DNA of 64,000 bases from Vibrio chagasii (GCF_024347355.1 NZ_AP025465.1:2790001-2854000); one strand, 5' to 3'. Positions 48,561 to 56,530 are shown, counted from the first letter of the stretch. The notes: generated by a model not told the origin, from the letters alone. Numbers and translations: made by a program.

Positions 48561-48885
48561 AGAGATGATTGCCATTTGCTATAAATAGTGTGGTTAGCCG
48601 GACAGGGTGAAGAGAACGAAACCTGAAATGAACCAGTTGAACTAGCTCAAGATAATGTACGCGGCCATTTTGCAAACAAGTCTATCGTTGAATGACGATG
48701 AATACAAATATCGATTAACGGTTTCGTTATAAAACTTAAAAGAACTAAGGCTGCATAGAGCCCTATATCGAATATCACAGAAAAAAAATACCGCTAAGAT
48801 ATTAACTTAGCGGTATTTTCCGTTATTAGAAATTCATGACCAACATTGATAACTATTGTTCAGTCACAGTGAATTAATAAGAGTA
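48561..48885. other. Gap between yadG and the SulP gene
   Basis: This 325-base spacer contains the SulP terminator at its right side. The rest is AT-rich with no gene-like frame and no promoter pair I would defend; it must hold the yadGH promoter. Confidence 0.6.
48781..48819 (-). terminator. Terminator of the SulP gene
   Basis: AAAATACCGCTAAG/CTTAGCGGTATTTT form a 14-bp perfect stem with a 7-base loop, read leftward into a run of T. Confidence 0.93.
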
Positions 48886-50559
48886 TTAAACCGATTCAAA
48901 TTGGTGCTCGTCTCTCTCAACGTAGCTTGTTGCGGCCGTCAAGGCTTCATATCTGAAGCGATATGTGTTCGATTCCGGTACTAAATCAATTACGTGGAAC
49001 TTCTCCAACTGTTGACGAGTGTTCTCATTCGGACACAACAAGTACACCTCACATTGAGCGTCTAGCGCATCTTTGATTGCATTCTCTAGCGCAAGACCAA
49101 CCGTAACATCAATTATAGGTACATCGGTTAGGTCTAAAATCATTGCTTCATAATCAGAAATACTTGAGTGCTGACGTGAAATCGCCTTTGAGACACTGAA
49201 GATCATCGGCCCTGATAGATAGAAGAACAAAACCTTGCCGTTGGCATTATCCAGTAACTGACGTTCGCTGTCGGTCAATGGGATATCGTCTTCATCATCA
49301 CCATCACTGATCGCCTTAACTTGTCTGGCTTGCTCACGGCTCAATCTTTCAATAATCAAAATGTTCGAGATAAATACACCCAATCCAACCGCGATGATCA
49401 AGTCAACAAATACGGTTAGCAGCATTACACCATACATGACGCCCATGCCCGCATAACTGACCTTGTGCGCACGCTGAATGAAACTCCAATCGAGAATGTT
49501 GAAGCCTACATACATCGCAATACCCGCCAGCACAGCCATAGGAATCGGCTCGGTTAATCCACCAGCGACCAAAACCACTAACGCCAATACTAATGCTCGA
49601 ATCACACCAGACAGTGGAGAGCGAGCGCCGACCTGAATGTTGGTCACGGTACCCATGGTCGCACCCGCACCTGGCAACGCACCAAACAAGCCCGAAAGCA
49701 TATTTGCAATACCTTGACCACGCAGCTCTTTATCAGAGTCATGCTCTTTACGAGTCAATGAGTCCCCAATAACAGCGGTCAAAAGCGTATCAATACAACC
49801 TAATGTACCAAGTACCAAGGCATCGATAACCATAGTCGTGAATTGTTCAGCACTGATAGTTGGGACAACAAGAGAAGGTAAACCTGCTGGGATTTCACCA
49901 ATACGACGAATAGAATCAGTATCGAAGAAGATAACGGACAACAGAGTGACGGCCACTAACGCGACCAGTTGCGCCGGTACATATTTACGATACTTAGCCG
50001 AGAAGCCAAACAGAATACCGAGTGTCAGCGTACCTAGAAATAGCTCACTCACTTTTAAGTTTGCTAGCGTATCAGGCAAAGCAGAGAGCGTGCCCATTAC
50101 ACCACCAGATGGGGCTGCATGTCCTAACAATGGGGACAACTGCAAAATAATCAGAATAACGCCAATACCCGACATAAATCCGGAGATCACGCTATATGGC
50201 ATCAAAGTGACGTATTTTCCAAGCTTTAACGTGCCAAGTAATATTTGGAATGCACCGGCCATCATCACGACAGTAAAAGTCATTGCCATACCCGTTTCAG
50301 GATATTTAGCAACCATACTCGTCATTACGGCAGTCATGATAACCGTCATCGGGCCGGTAGGTTCAGAAATCAAACTACTCGAACCGCCAAACAATGCTGC
50401 AAACAGGCCAACCATAATGGCGCCCCACAAGCCAGCTTCAGCTCCCGCGCCAGAAGCAACACCAAATGCCAATGCTAAAGGTAACGAGATGATGGCTGTA
50501 GTCACACCGCCAAACATATCCCCTTTGAGATTGATATCCGTAAAACGACTTCCAAACAA
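48886..50559 (-). CDS. SulP family anion (probable bicarbonate/sulfate) transporter
   Basis: This 557-residue SLC26/SulP protein has a membrane domain of about 12-14 helices to residue ~400 and a cytoplasmic STAS domain (about 430-535, with MILDLTDVPIIDVTVG). The likely start is TTG 50559, six bases after an AGGAAGG ribosome site. The frame extends 13 codons further without a site, and the next ATG is internal. It is divergent from a beta-carbonic anhydrase, so bicarbonate is a reasonable substrate guess. Sulfate or dicarboxylates are alternatives in this family. Confidence 0.85.
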   Translation of the reverse strand: MFGSRFTDINLKGDMFGGVTTAIISLPLALAFGVASGAGAEAGLWGAIMVGLFAALFGGSSSLISEPTGPMTVIMTAVMTSMVAKYPETGMAMTFTVVMMAGAFQILLGTLKLGKYVTLMPYSVISGFMSGIGVILIILQLSPLLGHAAPSGGVMGTLSALPDTLANLKVSELFLGTLTLGILFGFSAKYRKYVPAQLVALVAVTLLSVIFFDTDSIRRIGEIPAGLPSLVVPTISAEQFTTMVIDALVLGTLGCIDTLLTAVIGDSLTRKEHDSDKELRGQGIANMLSGLFGALPGAGATMGTVTNIQVGARSPLSGVIRALVLALVVLVAGGLTEPIPMAVLAGIAMYVGFNILDWSFIQRAHKVSYAGMGVMYGVMLLTVFVDLIIAVGLGVFISNILIIERLSREQARQVKAISDGDDEDDIPLTDSERQLLDNANGKVLFFYLSGPMIFSVSKAISRQHSSISDYEAMILDLTDVPIIDVTVGLALENAIKDALDAQCEVYLLCPNENTRQQLEKFHVIDLVPESNTYRFRYEALTAATSYVERDEHQFESV

Positions 50560-50803
50560 AACACACCTTCCTGATGATGAAATGACAAACCTTATCACTT
50601 TAACAAATGTATCAAGTGTTCAGAAAGTGTTAATTCAATCACATTATTCATGTCTTATAACCGGATCATTGATAGTAAGCTAAGTTTATGATTTTCCGTA
50701 CTAGAACACGTCAGATGAGTACATTTTGACGCAGTTTTTACGAGATTGAATTTGTAACATTGTGTATAGTGAAGCATCTTAATTGAGGGATGTAAGAAGC
50801 AAG

Positions 50804-51472
50804 ATGCCAGAAATAAAACAGCTTTTTGAGAACAATTCCAAATGGTCTGAAGAAATTCGCTCTGAAAGACCTGAGTATTTTACAACGCTTGAAGAGGGTC
50901 AAAGCCCAGGTTTTCTATGGATAGGTTGTTCAGATAGCCGAGTTCCAGCCGAGCGCCTTACTGGCTTATATTCTGGAGAACTGTTTGTTCACCGAAACGT
51001 GGCCAACCAAGTGGTTCATACAGACCTAAACTGTCTATCTGTTGTTCAGTACGCAGTGGATGTGCTTAAAGTGAAACACATTATTGTCTGTGGTCACTAC
51101 GGTTGTGGCGGTGTTAATGCGGCAATTGATAATCCGAAACTAGGCCTTATCAACAACTGGTTACTGCACATTCGCGATAACTACCTAAAATATCGTAAAG
51201 AGATCGAAGCGCTTCCACGTGAACAGTGGGGTGACAAGCTTTGTGAGATTAACGTCGCAGAGCAGGTTTACAACCTAGGTAACTCAACCATTATGCAAAG
51301 TGCATGGGAACGCGGCCAAGAGGTCGAGATCCACGGTGTGGTATATGGCATTGGTGATGGCAAGTTACAAGACCTTGGCGTACGTTGCTCAAGTATCGAC
51401 ACATTAGAGAGCAGCCACATTGAGGCATTAAACAAAATCTTAACGACGCCTCTTCTTAGCCAACAAGGCTAA
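50804..51472 (+). CDS. can: Beta-class carbonic anhydrase
   Basis: This 222-residue zinc enzyme interconverts CO2 and bicarbonate. The zinc ligands are the Cys and Asp in [13 protein letters not shown] (near residue 42) and the His and Cys in CGHYGCGG (near 100). The protein is close to E. coli Can throughout ([24 protein letters not shown]). The frame can be extended to a TTG at 50783. ATG 50804 ([11 protein letters not shown]) fits the family length. It is divergent from the SulP transporter and convergent with hpt. Confidence 0.95.
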   Translation: MPEIKQLFENNSKWSEEIRSERPEYFTTLEEGQSPGFLWIGCSDSRVPAERLTGLYSGELFVHRNVANQVVHTDLNCLSVVQYAVDVLKVKHIIVCGHYGCGGVNAAIDNPKLGLINNWLLHIRDNYLKYRKEIEALPREQWGDKLCEINVAEQVYNLGNSTIMQSAWERGQEVEIHGVVYGIGDGKLQDLGVRCSSIDTLESSHIEALNKILTTPLLSQQG

Positions 51473-51490
51473 TTATCTCTATCAAAATAC

Positions 51491-51517
51491 AAAAAGCCCG
51501 CATCAAGCGGGCTTTTT
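51491..51517. terminator. Bidirectional terminator between can and hpt
   Basis: AAAAAGCCCGC/GCGGGCTTTTT with a 5-base loop lies between convergent genes and has T-runs on both strands. Confidence 0.93.
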
Positions 51518-51544
51518 AATGTCTTGTGTCGGCAAGTGTAGTGA

Positions 51545-52075
51545 TTACTCTTGCGGTACAACTTTGCCAATGTATGGCAGGTGACGGTATTTTTGAGCGT
51601 AGTCGATACCAACACCAACAACGAACTCATCTGGGATCTCAAAACCAATCCACTTAGTGTCCACTTCAACTTCACGTCGTGAAGGCTTGTCTAGTAGCGT
51701 ACAGATCTCGATAGATTTAGGACCACGTAAGCTCAGGATCTCTTTTACCTTAGTCAGTGTGTTACCAGTATCGATAATATCTTCAACAAGCAGAACGTCT
51801 TTACCTTGGATGTCGTCATCTAGGTCTTTCAAAATACGAACATCACGTGAGCTTTCCATGCTGTTGCCGTAGCTAGACGCGGTCATGAAATCAACTTGGT
51901 GAGTTAAATCAATAGCACGAGCAAGATCCGCCATAAAGACAAACGATCCACGTAATAAGCCAACTAAAACCAGATCTTCACTGCCTTGGTAGTGTTCCGT
52001 GATCTGTTTGCCTAGTTCGTTTACTCGATCCTGAACTTCTTGCTCAGAGATCATGACTTCAACTGTATGCTTCAT
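51545..52075 (-). CDS. hpt: Hypoxanthine phosphoribosyltransferase
   Basis: This 176-residue purine salvage enzyme attaches PRPP ribose-phosphate to hypoxanthine (and guanine). The PRPP loop is [14 protein letters not shown] near residue 100. The start was set at ATG 52075 ([14 protein letters not shown]), the usual family start. Seventeen additional upstream codons are open but look like leader sequence. It is divergent from the luxR-type gene, the same pairing as hpt-hapR in V. cholerae. Confidence 0.95.
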   Translation of the reverse strand: MKHTVEVMISEQEVQDRVNELGKQITEHYQGSEDLVLVGLLRGSFVFMADLARAIDLTHQVDFMTASSYGNSMESSRDVRILKDLDDDIQGKDVLLVEDIIDTGNTLTKVKEILSLRGPKSIEICTLLDKPSRREVEVDTKWIGFEIPDEFVVGVGIDYAQKYRHLPYIGKVVPQE

Positions 52076-52193
52076 ACTGCTCTCATTTTGTTTGGTGATT
52101 GCGACAAGTGTAGACAGTTTTGCCATTGGTGCCGCTCAATTTGTGCGTAAGTCTAGCACTGCTCAAATACCCACACCACCTTATGGTTCCAAT

Positions 52194-52214
52194 TTACTGT
52201 CAGATTATCAATGA
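52194..52214. promoter_or_regulatory. LuxR/HapR-like dyad, possible autoregulatory site
   Basis: TTACTG...TTATCAATGA resembles the LuxR/HapR operator (TTATTGATAAATTTATCAATAA) but is one base shorter and imperfect in the left half. Autorepression of this regulator class is known; this site is only a candidate. Confidence 0.3.
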
Positions 52215-52320
52215 AATGTGCACTTGTGCTTTGTCTGATAGTCGCCTCCTTTCACATCAATGTGGATCACGCTTTATGTATCAAGTTTGATTTAACTGTC
52301 TATTAAATAAGCTCAAAGGA

Positions 52321-52349
52321 TTGACCATTCGCATATGCACCATTACACT
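52321..52349 (+). promoter_or_regulatory. sigma70 promoter of the luxR-type gene
   Basis: TTGACC, exactly 17 bases, then TACACT. The transcript would start near 52356 and have a leader of about 56 bases. Confidence 0.6.
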
Positions 52350-52393
52350 CATCTTGGCTTAAATAATAATAAAATCATTAATATAAAAAAATC

Positions 52394-52403
52394 GTTGGCA
52401 AGG
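52394..52403 (+). promoter_or_regulatory. Qrr sRNA pairing site at the ribosome-binding region
   Basis: GTTGGCAAGG overlaps the AAGGA ribosome site. It is complementary, with one mismatch, to the CCUAGCCAAC core shared by Vibrio Qrr sRNAs as I remember it. Pairing would block translation at low cell density. Confidence 0.6.
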
Positions 52404-52411
52404 AAAATAAA

Positions 52412-53017
52412 ATGGACTCAATCTCTAAGAGACCTAGAACTAGGCTTTCACCTTTAAAAAGAAAACTTCAGCTGATGGAAATCGCGCTTGAAGTATTCTC
52501 TCGTCGCGGCATTGGCCGTGGTGGTCACGCTGACATTGCAGATATCGCTCAGGTATCAGTAGCAACAGTATTTAACTACTTCCCTACTCGTGAAGATCTG
52601 GTTGATGAAGTGCTTAATCATGTTGTCCGTCAATTCTCAAACTTCCTTTCAGACAATATCGATCTAGATATTCACGCAAAACAAAACCTACATAATATTG
52701 CGACTGAAATGGTGACACTAGTAGCTCAAGACAGCCACTGGTTGAACGTATGGTTCGAATGGAGCGCATCGACGCGTGACGAAGTATGGCCACTGTTCGT
52801 AACGACAAACCGCACTAACCAAATGTTGGTACAAAACATGTTTAGTAAAGCGATTGAGCGCGGCGAAGTTTGTGACGATCACGATCCTAAGCATCTTGCG
52901 AATCTGTTCCACGGCATCTGCTACTCGCTATTTATCCAAGCGAAACGTGTCGATACCAATGAAGAGTTGTCGACTTTAACTGACAGCTACTTGAACATGT
53001 TGTGTATCTATAAGTAG
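52412..53017 (+). CDS. luxR: Master quorum-sensing regulator, LuxR/HapR/SmcR/LitR type
   Basis: This 201-residue TetR-family protein has an N-terminal helix-turn-helix (about 15-70: ALEVFSRRGIGRGGHADIADIAQVS and VATVFNYFPTREDL are family hallmarks) and a ligand/dimer domain typical of the Vibrio high-cell-density regulator. It activates or represses hundreds of genes (biofilm, proteases, motility, luminescence where present). The name used in the species could be luxR, smcR, litR or hapR. The promoter, leader with Qrr site and terminator are all visible. hpt lies on the divergent side. Confidence 0.95.
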   Translation: MDSISKRPRTRLSPLKRKLQLMEIALEVFSRRGIGRGGHADIADIAQVSVATVFNYFPTREDLVDEVLNHVVRQFSNFLSDNIDLDIHAKQNLHNIATEMVTLVAQDSHWLNVWFEWSASTRDEVWPLFVTTNRTNQMLVQNMFSKAIERGEVCDDHDPKHLANLFHGICYSLFIQAKRVDTNEELSTLTDSYLNMLCIYK

Positions 53018-53042
53018 ATTCGAGATTCGGTTAAAACTATTG

Positions 53043-53076
53043 AAAGGGTTGGCGTTTGCGTCAATCCTTTTTTGTT
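53043..53076 (+). terminator. Terminator of the luxR-type gene
   Basis: AAAGGGTTGGCG/CGTCAATCCTTT form a 12-bp stem with two G-U pairs and a TTTG loop, followed by a T-run. Confidence 0.88.
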
Positions 53077-53101
53077 ACAAGCAGATAGCGGTTGGTTGAA
53101 A

Positions 53102-53437
53102 GAGATTCCCTACTCCTTCCTTCGTTAGTCTAGGGAATGACGGATATAAAGAACTCCTGTACTTCACCGTCGAAGAAATGAATCAGCCATTCAAGTCTGA
53201 GATTACCAACTCCCTCCTTCGTCAGTCTAGGAATGATGGCTCTAAAGAGATCCTGCACTTAACCATCGAAGAAATAAACCAGCCATTCAAGTCTGAGATT
53301 ACCAACTCCCTCCTTCGTCAGTCTAGGGAATGATGGCTTTAAAGAGAGCCTGCACTTCACCATCGAAGAAATAAACAGCGATTCAAGCCAGAGATTACCT
53401 CTTCTCTCCTTCGCCAGTCTCGGTAACGAGAAGGTGA
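53102..53437. repeat. Tandem array of a 96-97 bp intergenic repeat (three and a half copies)
   Basis: Units start with GAGATT at 53102, 53199, 53295 and 53391. Spacing is 97, 96 and 96 bases, and copies 2 and 3 are nearly identical. The fourth is partial and diverges after about 45 bases. Copy 1 contains an inverted repeat ATTCCCTA/TAGGGAAT (53105-53112, 53131-53138) like REP elements; copies 2 and 3 have lost its left arm. No coding frame crosses the array. Confidence 0.85.
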
Positions 53438-53489
53438 ATAGTGAGCTGCAGCTCGTTCACACTCAAGAATAACTAAAGGACAAACTCCA

Positions 53490-53526
53490 ACACCTCACTC
53501 CGTCATCCTCAAGAGCGAGGGACGTA
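53490..53526. repeat. REP-like half element at the IS boundary
   Basis: CGTC-at-CCTC...GAGG-g-ACG forms an imperfect hairpin directly outside the left IS repeat. The other flank (GAGCGAGTTGGGGATC, from 54881) resembles the distal half of the same kind of repeat, suggesting that the IS split one such element. Confidence 0.45.
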
Positions 53527-53538
53527 TATGGACTCCCC

Positions 53539-53777
53539 TAGTATTGCAAGGAAACGAGTAAAGGTATGCAAGTGCACGTATACTCGGTTTCTTTATGGGG
53601 AGCTACCCCGAACCTCTATGGCTTAATCCACTCAGCAAAAGTTCTTATCGAGCGTGTGGTGTATTATCACCTTCGTCCCTCTCAGAGTTTCTTTTGCTTG
53701 CTATGCTTACTCTTTACCATAATTTACTTGCTTACATGGGGGGATTGATGTCTCCCTTAAACTTATAAAATCAACTG
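53539..53777 (-). ncRNA. Candidate bridge-RNA region of the IS1111-type element
   Basis: This 239-base noncoding 3' end lies between the transposase stop codon and the terminal repeat. IS110-family recombinases use an element-encoded bridge RNA, which in the IS1111 subgroup is encoded downstream of the recombinase gene. No structure was computed here. A 60-codon plus-strand frame inside it (53566-53748) has no ribosome site or similarity and is not accepted as a gene. Confidence 0.35.
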
Positions 53778-54803
53778 TTAAGCGATTAACGTCTCATTAT
53801 AAGATTGATTGCTTTTCAGCATGGCACAAGCCATTCTGATCGTTTTGTTCGCAAGGGCGACAACCACTTGGTTAAACGACTTTCTTTCTAATAAGTTTCG
53901 TATCCAGCAACTTAAGCGATCTTCTTTATCTCGGATATTCGCTACCACCGCTCTTGCTCCATGAACGACAAGAGAGCGTAAGGTTTTATCACCTGATTTA
54001 CTTATTCCGTGGTTTTTGTTCTTACCACCACTGCCAGTATGAGCCGGAACTAAACCTAAGCTCGCACTAGCTCCTCGACCATTTCTATAGGCCGAAGCGT
54101 CACCCAGACGGGAAAAAATGGCACTTGCAATCACCCAACGTACACCTCGTAAAGTGATTAATAACTGGCAAGCGGGTATTTGCTTTGCAAAGTCTATAAG
54201 TTGCGATTCAACTCTCTCGATAGGCTCATCAAGATTTAGTAGCTGAGCATGTAATTCTCGGAGAACGAATCGAGTTGTCGGTGTTAATTCATTCTCCATA
54301 TCTTCGATAACGAAAGGGAGTAGTTCTCGCAGTTTATTGGCTCCTTGTGGGAAGGTAATGCCACATTCCGCTGCATAGCCACGGATACGTAGACTTACTG
54401 CCGTGCGTTGTTTTATATAGCTTTGTCTTAAACTCAGCAGCATTGCGATATCTTGCTGCTCCGGTGTTTTTACAGGTACAGCATGAATATCGGAGCGTAA
54501 GGAAGCTTCGTAAATCGCGATAGCATCATTAGCATCGTTCTTATTACCACTGCGATACGGCTTCACTTTTTGGGGAGGTCTCATTTTGACGGTATGACCA
54601 CAGCTTTGAAACGTTCGTCCCCAATAATGAGATGCTGCACAGGCCTCTATGCAAATGGTTGCGTCAGGGTGTTGGCTGATGACCGTTAGCATTTTCTTTT
54701 TAGACATAGCTTGGTTCAACTTACGCTTGCCATGGCGGTTAAATACCGCGACTTGAAAGACGGATTTGGCTAAATCAATCGAGATTGTGTTAAATTTATT
54801 CAT
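53778..54803 (-). CDS. IS110-family transposase (DEDD recombinase)
   Basis: This 341-residue recombinase has an N-terminal RuvC-like DEDD domain: first Asp at D10 (ISIDLAKSVFQVAV), Glu in CIEACAASHYWG near residue 53 and an Asp pair in NKNDANDAIAIYEA near 96. The C-terminal IS116/IS110 domain has the serine-containing block ASASLGLVPAHTGSGGKNK near residue 245. The frame is complete with no stop or frameshift. AGGAG lies eight bases upstream of the ATG but within an inverted copy of the element's terminal sequence, which might limit translation. Confidence 0.95.
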   Translation of the reverse strand: MNKFNTISIDLAKSVFQVAVFNRHGKRKLNQAMSKKKMLTVISQHPDATICIEACAASHYWGRTFQSCGHTVKMRPPQKVKPYRSGNKNDANDAIAIYEASLRSDIHAVPVKTPEQQDIAMLLSLRQSYIKQRTAVSLRIRGYAAECGITFPQGANKLRELLPFVIEDMENELTPTTRFVLRELHAQLLNLDEPIERVESQLIDFAKQIPACQLLITLRGVRWVIASAIFSRLGDASAYRNGRGASASLGLVPAHTGSGGKNKNHGISKSGDKTLRSLVVHGARAVVANIRDKEDRLSCWIRNLLERKSFNQVVVALANKTIRMACAMLKSNQSYNETLIA

Positions 54804-54877
54804 GGTATGGGCTCCTGTTTTTGGTTCGCACCTGTAACTTTAGCTGACGCTGTCAGTTGAGGTGGGGAGTCCATACC
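54804..54877 (-). repeat. Third terminal-repeat-like copy over the transposase ribosome site
   Basis: GGTATGGGCTCC (54804-54815) is an inverted copy, with one mismatch, of GGAGTCCATACC (54866-54877), which spans the right terminal repeat. The copy contains the transposase ribosome-binding site, so a transcript entering from outside could fold it away. Confidence 0.6.
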
Positions 54878-54928
54878 ATTGAGCGAGTTGGGGATCTTTT
54901 GCAGCAAAACAACTCACTTATAATGACG

Positions 54929-54962
54929 TATAAAAAAAACCGCTGACGAATCAGCGGCTTTT
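54929..54962 (-). terminator. Terminator of the pdh operon (after lpd)
   Basis: Read leftward, CCGCTGA-ttcg-TCAGCGG is followed by a run of eight T. It lies about 140 bases past the lpd stop codon, leaving a long 3' UTR. Confidence 0.9.
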
Positions 54963-54969
54963 ACAATCT

Positions 54970-55098
54970 ATATATACTCAAAATAATTGGAGTTGCAGCT
55001 AGGCAACAAGTAAGTTCAGCCCTATGAGCATAGGAGTTCTATGTAATTAGGGTGAACTTACGCAGTTAACAACGCTGCGGCTTCAAGTATGAAGAGTA
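54970..55098 (-). repeat. Structured element in the lpd 3' UTR
   Basis: Nested complementary arms are present: GCAGC/GCTGC (54995-54999, 55074-55078), GTAAGTTC/GAACTTAC (55010-55017, 55054-55061), CCCTA/TAGGG, and CATAG/CTATG (55029-55033, 55039-55043). Together they give one long branched hairpin. Blocks of this kind recur between genes in Vibrio genomes as I recall. The role is unknown; it could be a mobile small repeat or a 3' UTR-derived RNA. Confidence 0.6.
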
Positions 55099-55099
55099 T

Positions 55100-56530
55100 T
55101 TACTTCTTCTTTTTCACTGCTTTCTTATTTGGAAGGTCAGTGATTGAACCTTCGAATACTTCCGCAGCAAGACCAACAGACTCGTGTAGAGTTGGGTGAG
55201 CGTGGATAGTAAGAGCGATATCTTCTGCGTCACAACCCATTTCGATTGCTAGGCCGATTTCACCAAGAAGCTCACCACCGTTAGTACCAACAACAGCACC
55301 ACCGATTACGCGATGAGTATCTTTATCGAAGATCATCTTAGTCATACCATCTGCACAGTCAGAAGCGATTGCACGACCAGAAGCAGCCCAAGGGAAAGTC
55401 GCCACTTCGTAGTTTAGGCCTTCCGCTTTCGCTTCTTTCTCAGTCTTACCTACCCAAGCAACTTCTGGCTCAGTGTACGCAATTGATGGGATTACTTTAG
55501 GGTCGAAGTAGTGCTTCTTACCAGAGATAACTTCAGCAGCTACGTGACCTTCATGCACACCTTTGTGAGCAAGCATTGGTTGACCAACAACGTCACCGAT
55601 CGCGTGGATGTGAGGAACGTTTGTACGCATTTGCTTATCAACGTTGATGAAGCCACGCTCGTCAACTTCGATACCTGCTTTTTCAGCATCGATAAGTGCA
55701 CCGTTTGGAACACGACCGATAGCAACAAGAACAGCATCGTAGCGCTCAGCTTCAGCTGGTGCTTTCTTGCCTTCCATTGAAACGTAGATACCGTCTTCTT
55801 TCGCTTCAACTGCAGTTACTTTAGTTTCAAGCATTAGCTTGAACTTGTTCTTGATACGCTTAGTGAAGACTTTAACGATGTCTTTATCCGCAGCAGGGAT
55901 AACTTGGTCGAACATCTCAACTACGTCTACTTTAGAACCTAGAGAGTGGTAAACCGTACCCATTTCAAGACCGATGATACCACCGCCCATGATAAGCAGT
56001 TTTTCAGGAACTTCTTTCAGCTCAAGTGCATCCGTAGAATCCCAAATACGTGGGTCTTCATGTGGAATGAAAGGAAGTTTGATTGGGCGAGAACCCGCAG
56101 CGATGATTGCGTTATCGAAGTTAACTGTTGTTGCTTCGCCTTCGCCTTCAACTAGGATGCTGTTAGGACCAGTGAACTTACCGAAACCGTTAACAACTGT
56201 TACGTTACGCATCTTAGCCATACCGCCAAGACCGCCAGTTAGTTGGTCTACTACTTTTTCTTTCCAGATACGGATCTTGCTGATGTCCGTTTGTGGCTCT
56301 CCAAATACAACGCCGTGCTCTGCCATCGCTTTCGCTTCTTCGATTACTTTAGAAACGTGAAGAAGTGCTTTCGATGGAATACAACCAACATTTAGACATA
56401 CACCACCAAGAGTGCTGTAACGTTCAACTAGTACTGTTTCTAGACCTAAATCCGCACAACGGAATGCAGCTGAGTAACCAGCAGGACCTGAACCAAGTAC
56501 AACAACTTGGGCTTTAATTTCTTTGCTCAT
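55100..56530 (-). CDS. lpdA: Dihydrolipoyl dehydrogenase (E3)
   Basis: This 476-residue flavoprotein reoxidises dihydrolipoamide with NAD+ in the pyruvate and 2-oxoglutarate dehydrogenase complexes. The FAD motif is GSGPAGYSAA, the redox disulfide is in GGVCLNVGCIPSK near residue 45, the NAD-binding GGGIIGLEMG is near 182, and the catalytic His is in HAHPTLHESVG near 445. The C-terminus is basic (KKAVKKKK). It is the last gene of the pdh operon. A 241-base gap with a hairpin separates it from aceF, so it may have an additional promoter, as in E. coli. Confidence 0.96.
   Translation of the reverse strand: MSKEIKAQVVVLGSGPAGYSAAFRCADLGLETVLVERYSTLGGVCLNVGCIPSKALLHVSKVIEEAKAMAEHGVVFGEPQTDISKIRIWKEKVVDQLTGGLGGMAKMRNVTVVNGFGKFTGPNSILVEGEGEATTVNFDNAIIAAGSRPIKLPFIPHEDPRIWDSTDALELKEVPEKLLIMGGGIIGLEMGTVYHSLGSKVDVVEMFDQVIPAADKDIVKVFTKRIKNKFKLMLETKVTAVEAKEDGIYVSMEGKKAPAEAERYDAVLVAIGRVPNGALIDAEKAGIEVDERGFINVDKQMRTNVPHIHAIGDVVGQPMLAHKGVHEGHVAAEVISGKKHYFDPKVIPSIAYTEPEVAWVGKTEKEAKAEGLNYEVATFPWAASGRAIASDCADGMTKMIFDKDTHRVIGGAVVGTNGGELLGEIGLAIEMGCDAEDIALTIHAHPTLHESVGLAAEVFEGSITDLPNKKAVKKKK

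Larger units (their letters stand above)
52076..52411. other. Divergent regulatory gap between hpt and luxR-type gene
   Basis: This 336-base spacer holds a LuxR-like dyad (52194-52214), a sigma70 promoter (52321-52349) and an AT-rich leader with a Qrr-complementary site at the ribosome-binding region. No coding frame was seen. Confidence 0.7.
53527..54875 (-). mobile_element. IS110-family (IS1111-type) insertion sequence
   Basis: The element is bounded by perfect 12-bp inverted repeats, TATGGACTCCCC at 53527-53538 and GGGGAGTCCATA at 54864-54875. It has one transposase gene on the minus strand, 60 bases of 5' noncoding and 239 bases of 3' noncoding DNA. Subterminal inverted repeats and a long 3' end are marks of the IS1111 subgroup. 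The true ends should lie a few bases outside the repeats. No target duplication was seen, as expected for the family. The transposase is intact, so the element may be active. Confidence 0.85.

Noticed and set aside
49838-50683. 281-codon plus-strand frame opposite the SulP transporter gene
   Set aside because: It is the antisense shadow of a clearly recognised transporter; low-complexity composition follows the complementary codons.
53102-53437. CRISPR-like appearance of the regularly spaced repeats
   Set aside because: The units are contiguous 96-bp tandem repeats with no unique spacers, and no cas genes are near.
53566-53748. 60-codon plus-strand frame downstream of the transposase
   Set aside because: No ribosome site or motif, and it lies inside the IS 3' noncoding end, antisense to the candidate bridge RNA.
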